DNA of 64,000 nucleotides from Gemmobacter aquarius (GTDB lineage: Bacteria > Pseudomonadota > Alphaproteobacteria > Rhodobacterales > Rhodobacteraceae). Shown here piece by piece: positions 8,123-16,824 of the stretch. The notes under the pieces were generated by a model. That model saw only the letters and a program-made list of their open reading frames with translations, was not told the origin of the DNA and did no database searches. The translations under genes were made by a program, and so were the position numbers. The first letter of the stretch is position 1; the number at the start of each line of letters is the position of its first letter. The stretch lies in contig NZ_CP028918.1 in the NCBI RefSeq assembly GCF_003060865.1, positions 3,460,001 to 3,524,000 of the forward strand, read 5' to 3'.

Positions 8123-9141
8123 CCAGCCATATGGCCCGCGAGGTCGCCGAGATTCCGGAAGTCGCAGCCCGATTCCTGTCGCAATCGCGCCCCGCGCTCG
8201 AAGCCGCAGCCCAAGCCATGCGCGCACTCGACCCCTCGCTTATTGTCACTGTGGCGCGCGGCTCGTCCGATCATGCCGCGACCTACCTGAAATACGCAGC
8301 CGAACTGGTGGCAGGCGTCCCCGTCGCGTCGGTCGGCCCCTCGGTTGCTTCCGTCTACCACCGCCCCCTGCGCCTTGGCCGGGCAGCCTGTATCGGCATT
8401 TCGCAATCGGGCCGCAGTCCTGACATTGTCGAAATGATGCGCGCCGCAGGCAGCGGCGGCGCTCTTTCCATCGCCATCACCAACTTCGCCGACAGTCCCA
8501 TGGCAATCGCCTCGGCCCATTGCCTACCGCTTCTCGCCGGGGCAGAGCACTCGGTTGCGGCCACGAAAACCTTTGTCATCTCGGTTCTCGCCTCGCTCGC
8601 ACTCGTCGCCGAATGGCGGGAAGACGCGCCCCTCCGTGCCGCTGTGAACGCACTGCCCGAAGCATTTGCAGCAGCCCTGAAACTCGATTGGTCCCCTCTT
8701 GCCGCCCGACTGACACGGGCACAATCAGCCTATGTTCTGGGCAGAGGCCCAGCCTTCGCCATCGCCTCCGAGTCAGCGCTGAAACTCAAGGAAACCTGCG
8801 GGCTGCACGCCGAGGCCTATTCCGCAGCCGAAGTCCTGCACGGCCCCTCTGCCATCGTCCAATCCGGTTTTCCGATCCTCGCCCTCGCCGTCGACGATGC
8901 TGCGCGGACCGGGGTCATCCAGACCGCCGAACTCCTTGCATCGCAGGGCGCTGATGTCTTCATAACCGGCGCAGAGGCCAAAGGCGCGACTGCGCTTCCT
9001 TCGGTTGCGAACCAGCATGGCATCACAGCCCCTCTTGTCCTTGCAGTCAGTTTCTACGCCTTTGTAGAAGCCCTTGCCCGCCGCCGCGGATTTGACCCCG
9101 ACACTCCTCCCTATTTGCGCAAAGTGACCGAGACGATCTGA
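8119..9141 (+). CDS. Glucosamine-6-phosphate deaminase, SIS type (NagB-II)
   Basis: A tandem-SIS protein of 340 aa resembling the isomerase half of GlmS without the glutaminase domain. It probably converts GlcN-6-P to fructose-6-phosphate and ammonia. Visible motifs are VARGSSDHAATY (first SIS), ISQSGRSPD, AGAEHSVAATKTF, and the second-domain sequence ESALKLKETC with AEAYSAAEVLHGP. A canonical NagB of the other fold is absent from the window. The ATG overlaps the regulator stop (ATGA). Other SIS aldose-ketose isomerases (AgaS, FrlB) are alternatives, but nagA immediately downstream favours NagB-II. Confidence 0.87.
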   Translation: MTSHMAREVAEIPEVAARFLSQSRPALEAAAQAMRALDPSLIVTVARGSSDHAATYLKYAAELVAGVPVASVGPSVASVYHRPLRLGRAACIGISQSGRSPDIVEMMRAAGSGGALSIAITNFADSPMAIASAHCLPLLAGAEHSVAATKTFVISVLASLALVAEWREDAPLRAAVNALPEAFAAALKLDWSPLAARLTRAQSAYVLGRGPAFAIASESALKLKETCGLHAEAYSAAEVLHGPSAIVQSGFPILALAVDDAARTGVIQTAELLASQGADVFITGAEAKGATALPSVANQHGITAPLVLAVSFYAFVEALARRRGFDPDTPPYLRKVTETI

Positions 9142-10250
9142 TGGCAAGCTGCAGCTACATCGGGGCCGCCATTTTCGACGGGGAAACCCTGCATCAGGGC
9201 GCCGCGCTCAACGTTGCGGATGGTCGCGTGGCCAGCATCGGGCCGGCCGAGTATGACACGGTCGACCTGCCGCCCGGCACGCTTTCGCCTGGGTTTCTCG
9301 ATTTGCAGGTGAATGGCTCTGGCGGCCTTGGCGTCGACGGCGGGACGACTGCCGAAACGCTCATGCGGATTTGCGCGACCCAGGCCAGCCTTGGGGCAAC
9401 GGGATGCCTGCCGACCCTGATCACAGACACGCCCGAGGCAACCGCCACGGTCGTTGCCGCAGGCATCGCAGCTGCCCGACGGAACACACCAGGGTTCCTT
9501 GGGCTTCATCTCGAGGGCCCCCATCTCGACCCGCGCCGAAAGGGGGCACACGACCCGGCACTGATCCGGCAAATGACAGACAGCGATCTGCGATTGTTGG
9601 TTCATGCCGCCGGTAACCTGCCTTCGCTGATGGTGACGGTTGCACCCGAAGCCGTCACGACCGAGCAGATCGCAGCCCTTCGCAGTGCCGGAGCCACCGT
9701 CAGCCTTGGCCACTCCGACTGTTCGGCAGCCACCGCGCTGGCCACTGGTGCCACCTGCGCCACCCATCTTTTCAACGCGATGAGCCAACTCGGAAACCGC
9801 GAACCTGGTCTTGTCGGCGCGGTTCTTTCGTCAAACCTTTATGCAGGCCTGATCGCCGATGGAATCCACGTCGACCCGATTACGCTTCGCATCGCGCTGG
9901 CGGCAAAGCCTGACCGCATCTTCCTCGTATCGGATTGCATGGCCCTCGCCGGAACCGAACTTACCGAAATGGTCTTGGGGAACCGCCTCATCCTGCGGAA
10001 AGACGGCCGGCTGACGCTGGAAGATGGTACGCTTGCAGGCGCGGATCTGACCATTCCGCGCGCATTGCAGGTCCTCACCGGCATCGGAATATCGCCTGTA
10101 CGCGCCCTTGCGATGGCGACGACAATCCCCGCCTCGGTGATTGGTCGCCGCGATCTCGGCAACCTTCATCCAGGTGCCAGCGCCGATATGGTCCATCTGT
10201 CGCCGGACTTTACGCTTAATAAAGTCTGGCGCGCCGGTTCAGAGCTTTGA
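9141..10250 (+). CDS. nagA: N-acetylglucosamine-6-phosphate deacetylase
   Basis: A cytoplasmic amidohydrolase of 369 aa converting GlcNAc-6-P to GlcN-6-P and acetate. Metal and substrate motifs are visible: LEGPHLDPRRKGAH (about residue 122), LGHSDCSA (about 190), THLFNAMSQLGNREPG (about 208), and LVSDCMAL, the catalytic aspartate region. The start shares one base with the NagB-II stop (TGATG). Its 3' end overlaps the convergent SDR gene by 12 bases. It is the last gene of the rightward operon. Confidence 0.93.
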   Translation: MASCSYIGAAIFDGETLHQGAALNVADGRVASIGPAEYDTVDLPPGTLSPGFLDLQVNGSGGLGVDGGTTAETLMRICATQASLGATGCLPTLITDTPEATATVVAAGIAAARRNTPGFLGLHLEGPHLDPRRKGAHDPALIRQMTDSDLRLLVHAAGNLPSLMVTVAPEAVTTEQIAALRSAGATVSLGHSDCSAATALATGATCATHLFNAMSQLGNREPGLVGAVLSSNLYAGLIADGIHVDPITLRIALAAKPDRIFLVSDCMALAGTELTEMVLGNRLILRKDGRLTLEDGTLAGADLTIPRALQVLTGIGISPVRALAMATTIPASVIGRRDLGNLHPGASADMVHLSPDFTLNKVWRAGSEL

Positions 10251-10976
10251 AAAGATGCTGAAATAAAGCCAGTCCGGCATCAGCTGAGACAGCCGGAACA
10301 CCCAAGCAAACGGTACCGGGAACGAACGCGAGAACCGCCCGCTCTGCATATGCTCGACCATTTCCACTGCAGCCGCTTCCGGTTCCATAATCTGCGGCAT
10401 GTTAAAGCTGTTCTTGTCGGTCAGCCGGGTCCGGATAAAGCCCGGATTGGCAAGTTGCACTTCGACCCCTGTCCCCGCAAGATCGCAACGCAGGCTTTCG
10501 GCCAAAGACACCAGCCCAGCCTTTGAAGCGCCGTAGCCGATAGCTCTCGGCAGCCCGCGGAAGCCAGACAAAGACCCAGTCAGGACGATATGCCCGTGAC
10601 CGCGCGCCAGCATCGCGGGCAATACGGCCCCGACGACCCGCGCCGCGCCTGTCAGGTTTACGTCGATCATTGTCTCGACGGCCTTGGTGTCCCATTCTTT
10701 TGCCGTCATCGGCCAATAGACCCCGGCAAGAAAAACTACCCCATCCACGGCGCCAACTGCTTCGGCAGCTGCCAGAACCGAAGCGCTGTCACCGACATCC
10801 ATGGCAACCGCCCGCGCCTTGCCCGGCATCTTTGCTACTGCCTCGTCAAGCCGCTCGGTCGACCGAGCCGACAAGACCACCTCGCAGCCTGCGCGGTTCA
10901 ACCGCTCGGCAAGCGCGAGCCCGAGCCCCTCGCTTGCTCCGACAAGCCAATACCGCTTGCCTGCCCAATCCTTCAT
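10239..10976 (-). CDS. Short-chain dehydrogenase/reductase in the sigma-E target operon
   Basis: A Rossmann-fold SDR of 245 aa: cofactor loop VGASEGLGLALAERL (residues 11-25), catalytic SGFRG then YGASKAG (YxxxK). The C-terminus ends in a hydrophobic stretch. It is the last of five overlapping genes whose order (SDR, DUF3833, MFS, DUF1365, FAD protein) matches what I recall as RSP1087-RSP1091 of Rhodobacter sphaeroides, a singlet-oxygen-induced operon tied to fatty-acid modification. I chose the ATG at 10976, which overlaps the upstream stop (ATGA); the longer open frame lacks homology. Confidence 0.85.
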   Translation of the reverse strand: MKDWAGKRYWLVGASEGLGLALAERLNRAGCEVVLSARSTERLDEAVAKMPGKARAVAMDVGDSASVLAAAEAVGAVDGVVFLAGVYWPMTAKEWDTKAVETMIDVNLTGAARVVGAVLPAMLARGHGHIVLTGSLSGFRGLPRAIGYGASKAGLVSLAESLRCDLAGTGVEVQLANPGFIRTRLTDKNSFNMPQIMEPEAAAVEMVEHMQSGRFSRSFPVPFAWVFRLSQLMPDWLYFSIFSKL

Positions 10977-11533
10977 GCCTTCACCGCAGCGGGCATAGGC
11001 CGCATGGTGGCGACCAGTTCTGCGACCTTGATGCCGAATTTGCGGAATTGGCTGCGGTTCATGATCGTACCGTTTTCCATCACATACATCCAATCGACCA
11101 CGTCGAGCACATGTCCGCCTGCATCGGGATCCAGCTTAATGCGGTATTTCAACTGCACCGCAGCTCCTGCGGAAACGCCCGAGCCTGTGCCAATCACATC
11201 ATCGGCTTCCGCTCTGATGCGCCCGTCATTGCCAACCGTCAGTCGCCATTCGCGGTCCTGTACGCGTCCCGAGTCGTAGCGGAATCGCTCTTTCAACACG
11301 CCACGGTTGCCGTCCCAGTGACCTTCCATCTCGGCGACGAACCTTGACGATACGCGTCCCGTCGGCCCGTAAATCACACCTTCGCACAAAATCGGGCCAG
11401 AGAGATGGGCACGCAGGTCGAAGCGCGGCGTCCCTGCGGATAGATCAGCCGGCTTTTGCGACCGGAATCCGATGTATTTCGGCAAGACCAGAACCGCCGC
11501 CACGACCACCAGCAGCAGAATAAAGAATTCCAT
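10973..11533 (-). CDS. DUF3833-family protein
   Basis: A 186-aa protein with one N-terminal membrane segment (residues 2-20), probably anchored in the inner membrane with the rest outside the cytoplasm. Beta-rich sequence follows, with the LKERFRYDSG and YVMENGTIMNRSQFRKFG motifs that I associate with DUF3833. No catalytic function is known to me. Its membership of the RpoE/ChrR target operon points to a role in membrane lipid remodelling under oxidative stress. Confidence 0.75.
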   Translation of the reverse strand: MEFFILLLVVVAAVLVLPKYIGFRSQKPADLSAGTPRFDLRAHLSGPILCEGVIYGPTGRVSSRFVAEMEGHWDGNRGVLKERFRYDSGRVQDREWRLTVGNDGRIRAEADDVIGTGSGVSAGAAVQLKYRIKLDPDAGGHVLDVVDWMYVMENGTIMNRSQFRKFGIKVAELVATMRPMPAAVKA

Positions 11534-11536
11534 CCG

Positions 11537-12784
11537 TCAAACCTCCGAAACTTGCGTGACAGCCAGCAATGCAATGGCCAGACACTTGAGCGCGCAGGGA
11601 ACCAGCGCGTAACAGACCGTCAGCGCCCAAAGCGCGCTTTCCGTATTTCCAACCCCCGAAACGAAGCCCGCCGCGTCCAGCGCAGGCAGAAGCACCGCCG
11701 CAGCCAGCGCCAGCGACAATTTCGACACGAAGGACCACAAGCCGAACGCGGCACTTTCGCCCGCTCCCAACTCGCCCAACCGCCGTGCGAAAAGCGCAGG
11801 CAACAGCACCATATCCGCCCCGAGGGCAGCGCCCGAAGCGACACAGATCACCGCAAAGGCAACCGTATCCCCCGTCCCCAGCAACGCCGCCCAAAGAAAG
11901 GCCGCAATCGCAAGACCCATGCCCGCCAGCAGGAACCGCTTTGCCCCATAGCGTTGCGCCAGCCGCGTCCAGACCGGCGTGGAAACTGCCGCGGAAACGA
12001 AAAACAGCAAGAGCAACCCGCCCTCGCTCCCACCTGCGCCTAAGCGACTTTCCACGAAGAACAGGAACAAGGTCGATGTCACCGCCACCGGCGCCGCATT
12101 CACCAGCGCCAGCAACAGCAACCGCCGCGCCAGCGGATCGGCCAGCACGGGCCGGAACAGCGCGAACGGATTGCCTACCGCAGCCCCTGCCCCGCTCCAC
12201 TCGGCCCGCATCGCCCAGACGGCAACCAGCGCCAGCAGAACGAAACCCAAGGCAAAGGCGGCAAAGGGCCGCTCCGTCACCGCGCCCAGCACGACCGGAG
12301 CGACCGCCGCCACGCAGACGCCCACCAGCGACCCCGCCTCGCGCCATCCGGCCAGCCGCACATGCCCGCCCTCCAGACGCATGGCCCGCCCGACCCCTTC
12401 GCCATAGAACACGATCGTCAGGAACGAGAACGCCGTGAACAGCACCGCGAGTGTCACCGCAAACCAAAGCATCGGTGCTACAGGCGGCGTCACCGCAAAC
12501 AGTCCGACCATGGCCAGCGCCATCGCAGCCGCAGCCACCGCGACCCAGAAACCCCGCCTTGCCCGCCCCGCCTCGGCCATCCAGCCCAGCACGGGGTCTT
12601 GCACAACGTCGAACAGGCGCAATAGCGCCAGCGTCCCGCCGAGCGAAGCCAATGAAACCCCGTAAGCATCCACATAGAACTTGGGCGCATGGATATAGAT
12701 CGGTAGCCCCGCCATCGCGATCAGCGCGGCAAACAGGCTCCACGGCCAAAGCCGCGCAGACACAGGCAGCGCCATCGCAGTCAC
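11537..12784 (-). CDS. MFS transporter of the GPH (sugar:cation symporter-like) type
   Basis: An inner-membrane protein of about 415 aa with roughly 12 hydrophobic segments and the FDVVQDPVLGWMAE motif near residue 50, typical of GPH/MFS_2 proteins. The GTG at 12784 overlaps the upstream stop (GTGA) and has GAGG about 8 bases before it; an ATG nine bases inside is the alternative. Given the operon, the cargo may be a lipid or lipid precursor rather than a sugar; this is inference. The longer open frame upstream is not coding. Confidence 0.8.
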   Translation of the reverse strand: MTAMALPVSARLWPWSLFAALIAMAGLPIYIHAPKFYVDAYGVSLASLGGTLALLRLFDVVQDPVLGWMAEAGRARRGFWVAVAAAAMALAMVGLFAVTPPVAPMLWFAVTLAVLFTAFSFLTIVFYGEGVGRAMRLEGGHVRLAGWREAGSLVGVCVAAVAPVVLGAVTERPFAAFALGFVLLALVAVWAMRAEWSGAGAAVGNPFALFRPVLADPLARRLLLLALVNAAPVAVTSTLFLFFVESRLGAGGSEGGLLLLFFVSAAVSTPVWTRLAQRYGAKRFLLAGMGLAIAAFLWAALLGTGDTVAFAVICVASGAALGADMVLLPALFARRLGELGAGESAAFGLWSFVSKLSLALAAAVLLPALDAAGFVSGVGNTESALWALTVCYALVPCALKCLAIALLAVTQVSEV

Positions 12785-13524
12785 TGGCTGACCTCGGTTT
12801 CCGGCGGGACGGGACGCCGCCGGAACGCCACCCCCTTCACCGCAAGCTTCAACGCCTGCCAATGGATCAACGCCAACACCCGCCGCGACCCGAACGGTCG
12901 CCGCAGCGCCGCCCACAGGATAGCCCCACTGGTCAGCGGCACCCGCGGCCCGATCAGGTTAGTGAACAGCCCGCCCGTCCCGTTGGAATAATCGATCCAG
13001 ACCCCCACCCGATCTGCGCGGATATCGAAGCGGAACCGATACCCCCCCTCGACCGGCTGAAAGGGTGACACGTAAAAGATCTTCTCCGCCACAATCGTAT
13101 CCTCGCGGCTTATCGCCAGCCCGTCCGAATTGCGGCACAGATAGGAATGACGCTCGCCATAGGTGTTCGTCACTTCGGCAATCACCGCCGCCAACGCCTC
13201 GCCCGCATAGCACAGCCAGAACGACACGGGGTTGAACACATGTCCCAGCACCCTCGGCTGCGCCATCAGCATTACGCGGTCGGCCTGCACCCCGTGCGCG
13301 CCCAAAACCTCGCGCACCCACGTCGCGCCACGCCCCGCACCCACAGGCCCGCCATGATCGACATCATGCACCGAAAACAGTCCGCGCCTGTTCCGCGCAA
13401 AGAAGCCGCGCCCGACATCCCGATCCGCATCGAGCAGCACATAATCGACCGAGTAGCGAAAGCTGTTCTCCACCGCCCCCTTGCGACCATGGAATGTCTC
13501 GCCCCGGATCAGATCGACCGTCAT
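12781..13524 (-). CDS. DUF1365-family protein
   Basis: A 247-aa protein with the DUF1365 hallmarks: an early YSVDYVLLD segment, VLGHVFNPVSFWLCY near residue 105, and EVTNTYGERHSYL near 130. Family members sit next to FAD oxidoreductases of COG2907 and cyclopropane-fatty-acid synthases, and take part in making modified membrane fatty acids. In R. sphaeroides the homologous pair is induced by singlet oxygen through sigma-E (from memory). The ATG at 13524 overlaps the FAD gene's stop (ATGA). Confidence 0.85.
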   Translation of the reverse strand: MTVDLIRGETFHGRKGAVENSFRYSVDYVLLDADRDVGRGFFARNRRGLFSVHDVDHGGPVGAGRGATWVREVLGAHGVQADRVMLMAQPRVLGHVFNPVSFWLCYAGEALAAVIAEVTNTYGERHSYLCRNSDGLAISREDTIVAEKIFYVSPFQPVEGGYRFRFDIRADRVGVWIDYSNGTGGLFTNLIGPRVPLTSGAILWAALRRPFGSRRVLALIHWQALKLAVKGVAFRRRPVPPETEVSQ

Positions 13525-14816
13525 GCCGCCATCTGCCGTTCCCGCGCACCCGAGCGCATTGCCTCGACCACATCCAGCGCCGAGGCGAAACCATCTTCGT
13601 GGAACCCGTTCCGCATCCATGCGCCCGCGAACCACGTGTTCAGCGTGCCGTTCATCTTCCTGATGGTCTCCTGCGCCTCGATCGCGGCAAGGTCATAGAC
13701 GGGATGATCGAAACTCACCACGTCATCAACCAGCTCGTCCCTGATCCCGCCGTTAGAATTCAGCGTCACGAAAATCGGGTCTTCCATCGGGATCGGCTGA
13801 AGCGAATTCATCCAATAGGTCAGATCGATCTTACCCGACGCGCCCGCAGCAGGCTCCACATAAACCCAACTCGACCAGCACTTCTTGTTTTTGGGCATGA
13901 CCGACGGGTCACGGTGCAACACTGCCTCGTTCGCCTGATAGCGCACTGCCCCCAGCGCCTTGGCCTCTGCAGGGGTCGCATCGGCCAAAAGCCGCAGTGT
14001 CACGTCCGAATGGGTCGCAAAGATCACATCGTCAAACAGTTCCCATTCACCGCCCTGCGCCCGCACGAGCACCGTCCCCGCCTCGCGCTTTACGGCCGCA
14101 ATTGGCGCGCCCAGCCGAATATCAACGCCGCGCGACACAAGCGAAGCCTGCAATCGCCGCACATATTCTATGGATCCGCCCTTCACCGTATACCACTGGT
14201 GCTGCCCTTCGAAGTCCAAGAGGTGATGGTTCTGAAAGAACCGCACCAAGGCTTCCGCCGGGAAATCAAGTATCCCCCGCGTGGGCGTCGACCAGATCGC
14301 CCCCGAAAACGGCGTGATGTAATAATCGCGGAACCACGCCCCGGTCCCCAGCGCCCTCAACAATTCGCCTATCGTCATGCCCGCAGTCGCAATCGCCAGC
14401 GCCCGCTTGTTGAACCGCATAATGTCACGGATCATCCCCAGAAACCGGGGGCTTAGCGCATTCTTCCGCTGCGCGAACAGCGCATCTAGCGAGGCCAGCC
14501 CGTATTCCACGCGCCCACCATGCACCGAAGCGCCAAAGCTCATACTGCTTTCAACATAAGGCACGTCCAACTTGTCGAACATGCCCAGCAGGTTCGGGTA
14601 ATTCACCTTGTTGAACACGATGAAACCGGTATCGACAGGTTGGTCGCCGTTCTTGCCGCCCATCTTGGTGCGCGCGTGGCCCCCCAACCGCCCTTCGGCC
14701 TCGAACAAAACCACACTGTCGCTATCTGCCAACAGATGCGCGGCGGCCATGCCGGAAATCCCTCCCCCGATCACAGCGACACGACGGGGAACGGCACCAA
14801 GGGTTTCAAACGGCAT
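13521..14816 (-). CDS. FAD-dependent oxidoreductase (COG2907-type, sigma-E target)
   Basis: A 431-aa flavoprotein. The dinucleotide-binding motif (IGGGISGMAAAHLL) is at residues 16-29 and the acidic end of the second strand (LFEAEGRLGGHART) follows. The C-terminus has the flavin-closing region YNxA-like (FAGAWMRNGFHEDGF). It is the first gene of the operon driven by the sigma-E-type promoter at 14848-14877. The family acts with DUF1365 on unsaturated or cyclopropane lipids. It could be the counterpart of a furan-fatty-acid pathway enzyme, but exact orthology needs comparison. Confidence 0.85.
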   Translation of the reverse strand: MPFETLGAVPRRVAVIGGGISGMAAAHLLADSDSVVLFEAEGRLGGHARTKMGGKNGDQPVDTGFIVFNKVNYPNLLGMFDKLDVPYVESSMSFGASVHGGRVEYGLASLDALFAQRKNALSPRFLGMIRDIMRFNKRALAIATAGMTIGELLRALGTGAWFRDYYITPFSGAIWSTPTRGILDFPAEALVRFFQNHHLLDFEGQHQWYTVKGGSIEYVRRLQASLVSRGVDIRLGAPIAAVKREAGTVLVRAQGGEWELFDDVIFATHSDVTLRLLADATPAEAKALGAVRYQANEAVLHRDPSVMPKNKKCWSSWVYVEPAAGASGKIDLTYWMNSLQPIPMEDPIFVTLNSNGGIRDELVDDVVSFDHPVYDLAAIEAQETIRKMNGTLNTWFAGAWMRNGFHEDGFASALDVVEAMRSGARERQMAA

Positions 14817-14847
14817 GAAAAACGATTCTCCAGATTGGTCTTACAGG

Positions 14848-14877
14848 CTTTTACGCAGCCGCGATGATGTTGGATCA
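14848..14877 (-). promoter_or_regulatory. Sigma-E (RpoE/ChrR) type promoter for the FAD-oxidoreductase operon
   Basis: On the minus strand TGATCC (14877-14872), an 18-base spacer, then TAAAAG (14853-14848). This fits the TGATCC-N18-TAAGA-like promoter known for R. sphaeroides sigma-E. The predicted RNA start is about 25 bases before the gene at 14816. Confidence 0.75.
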
Positions 14878-14943
14878 AAGTGTAATATTTTTTGGACATG
14901 TGATACTTGACATGGCCCTGCACCGCATCATTTCGCCCTTTTG

Positions 14944-14973
14944 TGATCCAAAGAACAGCATGCGGCGTAAAAC
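14944..14973 (+). promoter_or_regulatory. Autoregulatory sigma-E promoter for rpoE-chrR
   Basis: TGATCC at 14944-14949, 18 bases, then TAAAAC at 14968-14973. It has the same elements and spacing as the divergent promoter at 14848-14877. It implies that RpoE drives its own operon, as in R. sphaeroides. Transcription would begin near 14980, so any rpoE start upstream of that is excluded for this promoter. Confidence 0.78.
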
Positions 14974-15082
14974 CTCCATGATGTTCGATGCGTGTCAGGC
15001 CGAAAAATCGGGTGCGCCTTTGCTCGCGCAGCAATATGCTGCGTCCGAACAAACGGTTAGTTGCCGAAGGGATGGGTCTGCC

Positions 15083-15628
15083 GTGCAGGCGGATAACGGG
15101 AATACGGATTGGGCGGCCCTGGTTCTTCGGGTGCGCGACCATCAGGACAAGGCGGCTTTTGCCGCCCTGTTCAGGCAGTTTGCCCCACGGGTAAAGGCCT
15201 TCCTGATGAAGTCGGGCGCCGATGCGGCCTTGGCCGAGGAGTGCGCGCAGGATGTCATGGCGACGCTATGGCAAAAGGCCCATCTCTTCGATCCGGCGCG
15301 GGCTTCGGTGGCGACATGGGTCTTTACCATCGCCCGCAACAGAAGAATCGACGCCCTGCGCAAAGCGCGCAGGCCTGAACCGGAAGACCTGCCTTGGGGA
15401 CCCGAACCTGAACCTGATCAGGCCGAAGTCTACGAGGCGCAACAAGACACCGACAGGTTGGGTGCCGCTTTGGCCCAACTTCCGGCAAAACAGCGCGCTT
15501 TGATCGAGCGGGCCTATTACGGTGACCTTTCGCACAGCGAAATTGCCACCGAAACGGGCCTCCCCCTTGGAACGATCAAATCGCGCATCAGATTGGCGTT
15601 GGAAAAGCTACGCCAGCAGATGAGTTGA
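15083..15628 (+). CDS. rpoE: RNA polymerase sigma factor RpoE (singlet-oxygen response, ECF)
   Basis: An ECF sigma factor of about 181 aa. Region 2 is visible as FAALFRQFAPRVKAF and EECAQDVMATLWQKAHLF, and region 4 as HSEIATETGLPLGTIKSRI. It is held inactive by ChrR, encoded next, and released by singlet oxygen. The reading frame is open from 14864, but the promoter at 14944-14973 rules out the first ATG. I chose the GTG at 15083 because homology begins there (DWAALVLRVRDHQDKAAF). An ATG at 14978 or 14981 would give a nearly leaderless message. The gene is co-transcribed with chrR. Confidence 0.88.
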   Translation: MQADNGNTDWAALVLRVRDHQDKAAFAALFRQFAPRVKAFLMKSGADAALAEECAQDVMATLWQKAHLFDPARASVATWVFTIARNRRIDALRKARRPEPEDLPWGPEPEPDQAEVYEAQQDTDRLGAALAQLPAKQRALIERAYYGDLSHSEIATETGLPLGTIKSRIRLALEKLRQQMS

Positions 15629-15642
15629 AGGCAGAGACGGCA

Positions 15643-16287
15643 ATGAGCATACGGCACCATCTTTCTGACCAGCTTCTGATGGCCTATTCGGGCGGTGACC
15701 TGCCCGAGGCTTTCAATCTCGTGGTCGCAACCCATGTCTCGCTGTGCGACGAATGCCGCTCGCGGCTTGGCGCGTTCGATGCGGTCGGTGGCGCGGTTCT
15801 GACCGACACCGACTCGGTCGAAATGTCCGAAGACAGCCTTGCTGCCTGCCTCGACCGCATCGATATGCTGCCGCAAGCCACCACGCGACAGCCGCTGAAG
15901 CGGGCGGGCTGCTTCCCTGCACCCTTGGCCGATTACATTGGCGGCGGGCCGGATGCGGTGAAGTGGCGTCCCCTTGGTATGGGCGTAAAGCAGGCGATGC
16001 TTCGGACCGGTCGTGACGCTTCGGCGCGTCTGCTCTATATCCCGGCCGGTCAAGCCGTGCCCGACCATGGCCACCGCGGCCTCGAACTTACGCTGGTGTT
16101 GCAGGGCGCATTCCGTGATGACAGTGACCGTTTCGGTCCCGGCGACATCGAGATTGCCGATGAGGCTGTCGAACATACACCAGTAGCCGAAACCGGCCCC
16201 GCCTGCATTTGCCTTGCCGCCACCGACGCGCCATTGCGCTTCAACGCTCTGATTCCGCGGCTTGCGCAACCTTTCCTGCGGATTTGA
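15643..16287 (+). CDS. chrR: ChrR-type zinc anti-sigma factor with cupin domain
   Basis: A 214-aa cytoplasmic anti-sigma factor. The N-terminal zinc-binding anti-sigma domain has His6, His31, Cys35 and Cys38, the same ligands as R. sphaeroides ChrR. The C-terminal cupin domain carries the second metal site (VPDHGHRGLELTL, then EHTPVAE). ChrR binds RpoE and lets go when singlet oxygen is present. I chose the ATG at 15643, 11 bases after GAAGG, because it aligns with the known N-terminus; a TTG at 15625 is also open. Confidence 0.94.
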   Translation: MSIRHHLSDQLLMAYSGGDLPEAFNLVVATHVSLCDECRSRLGAFDAVGGAVLTDTDSVEMSEDSLAACLDRIDMLPQATTRQPLKRAGCFPAPLADYIGGGPDAVKWRPLGMGVKQAMLRTGRDASARLLYIPAGQAVPDHGHRGLELTLVLQGAFRDDSDRFGPGDIEIADEAVEHTPVAETGPACICLAATDAPLRFNALIPRLAQPFLRI

Positions 16288-16314
16288 CTTAGCCCGAGAC
16301 CGGAATGTATCGGA

Positions 16315-16824
16315 TCAAACGAACAACCGGACCGCAAGCACGCGACCAATAACCTGTGCTGCACCTTCCACCAGTGCCAAGCCATATGGTTCGACCGCAG
16401 CGTCGTTTACTACCGCCTTATCCAGAGCAAACATTGCCAAAAGCCCACCGGCCGCCAGTTGCCCGCTGGACACGGCCACTTCCGGCAAGGGCAACGCGCG
16501 GTCTGTCATTACGTTGAAGTCGGTCGAAACACCCCCATAAATCACCGCCGAGACCGGAATGTCGCCGGCAAACGCGACTGGCCGAAGCGGCTGGCAGTCT
16601 AAATCGATCGCCTCACCAAGCAGCCGGAAGCCCGCACCATCCAGAACGGTCAGATTGCGCTCGATGTCCGGAAAGATCGAAAACGGTCCATCCTCGGCCA
16701 CGACTGCCATCGACAGACGCCACAGCAATCGACCGTGACGCATTGCCTTTGCCAGTTCGACTGTCACACCCTTACCGTTGGCCCAAGGCATTTCCCGATA
16801 ATCCGAGCAGCCCAAAATCCTCAT
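16315..16824 (-). CDS. HutD/Ves-family cupin-like protein
   Basis: A 169-aa cytoplasmic protein with the HutD/Ves signature MPWANGKGVTVEL at residues 12-24 and LLWRLSMAVVAEDGPFS following. HutD proteins occur with histidine-utilisation genes, but no hut gene is near here. A double-stranded beta-helix fold is known for the family and no enzymatic activity is firmly assigned. Its ATG overlaps the rmuC stop (ATGA), so it is the last gene of the mutL-rmuC-hutD transcription unit. Its end is convergent with chrR. Confidence 0.78.
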   Translation of the reverse strand: MRILGCSDYREMPWANGKGVTVELAKAMRHGRLLWRLSMAVVAEDGPFSIFPDIERNLTVLDGAGFRLLGEAIDLDCQPLRPVAFAGDIPVSAVIYGGVSTDFNVMTDRALPLPEVAVSSGQLAAGGLLAMFALDKAVVNDAAVEPYGLALVEGAAQVIGRVLAVRLFV

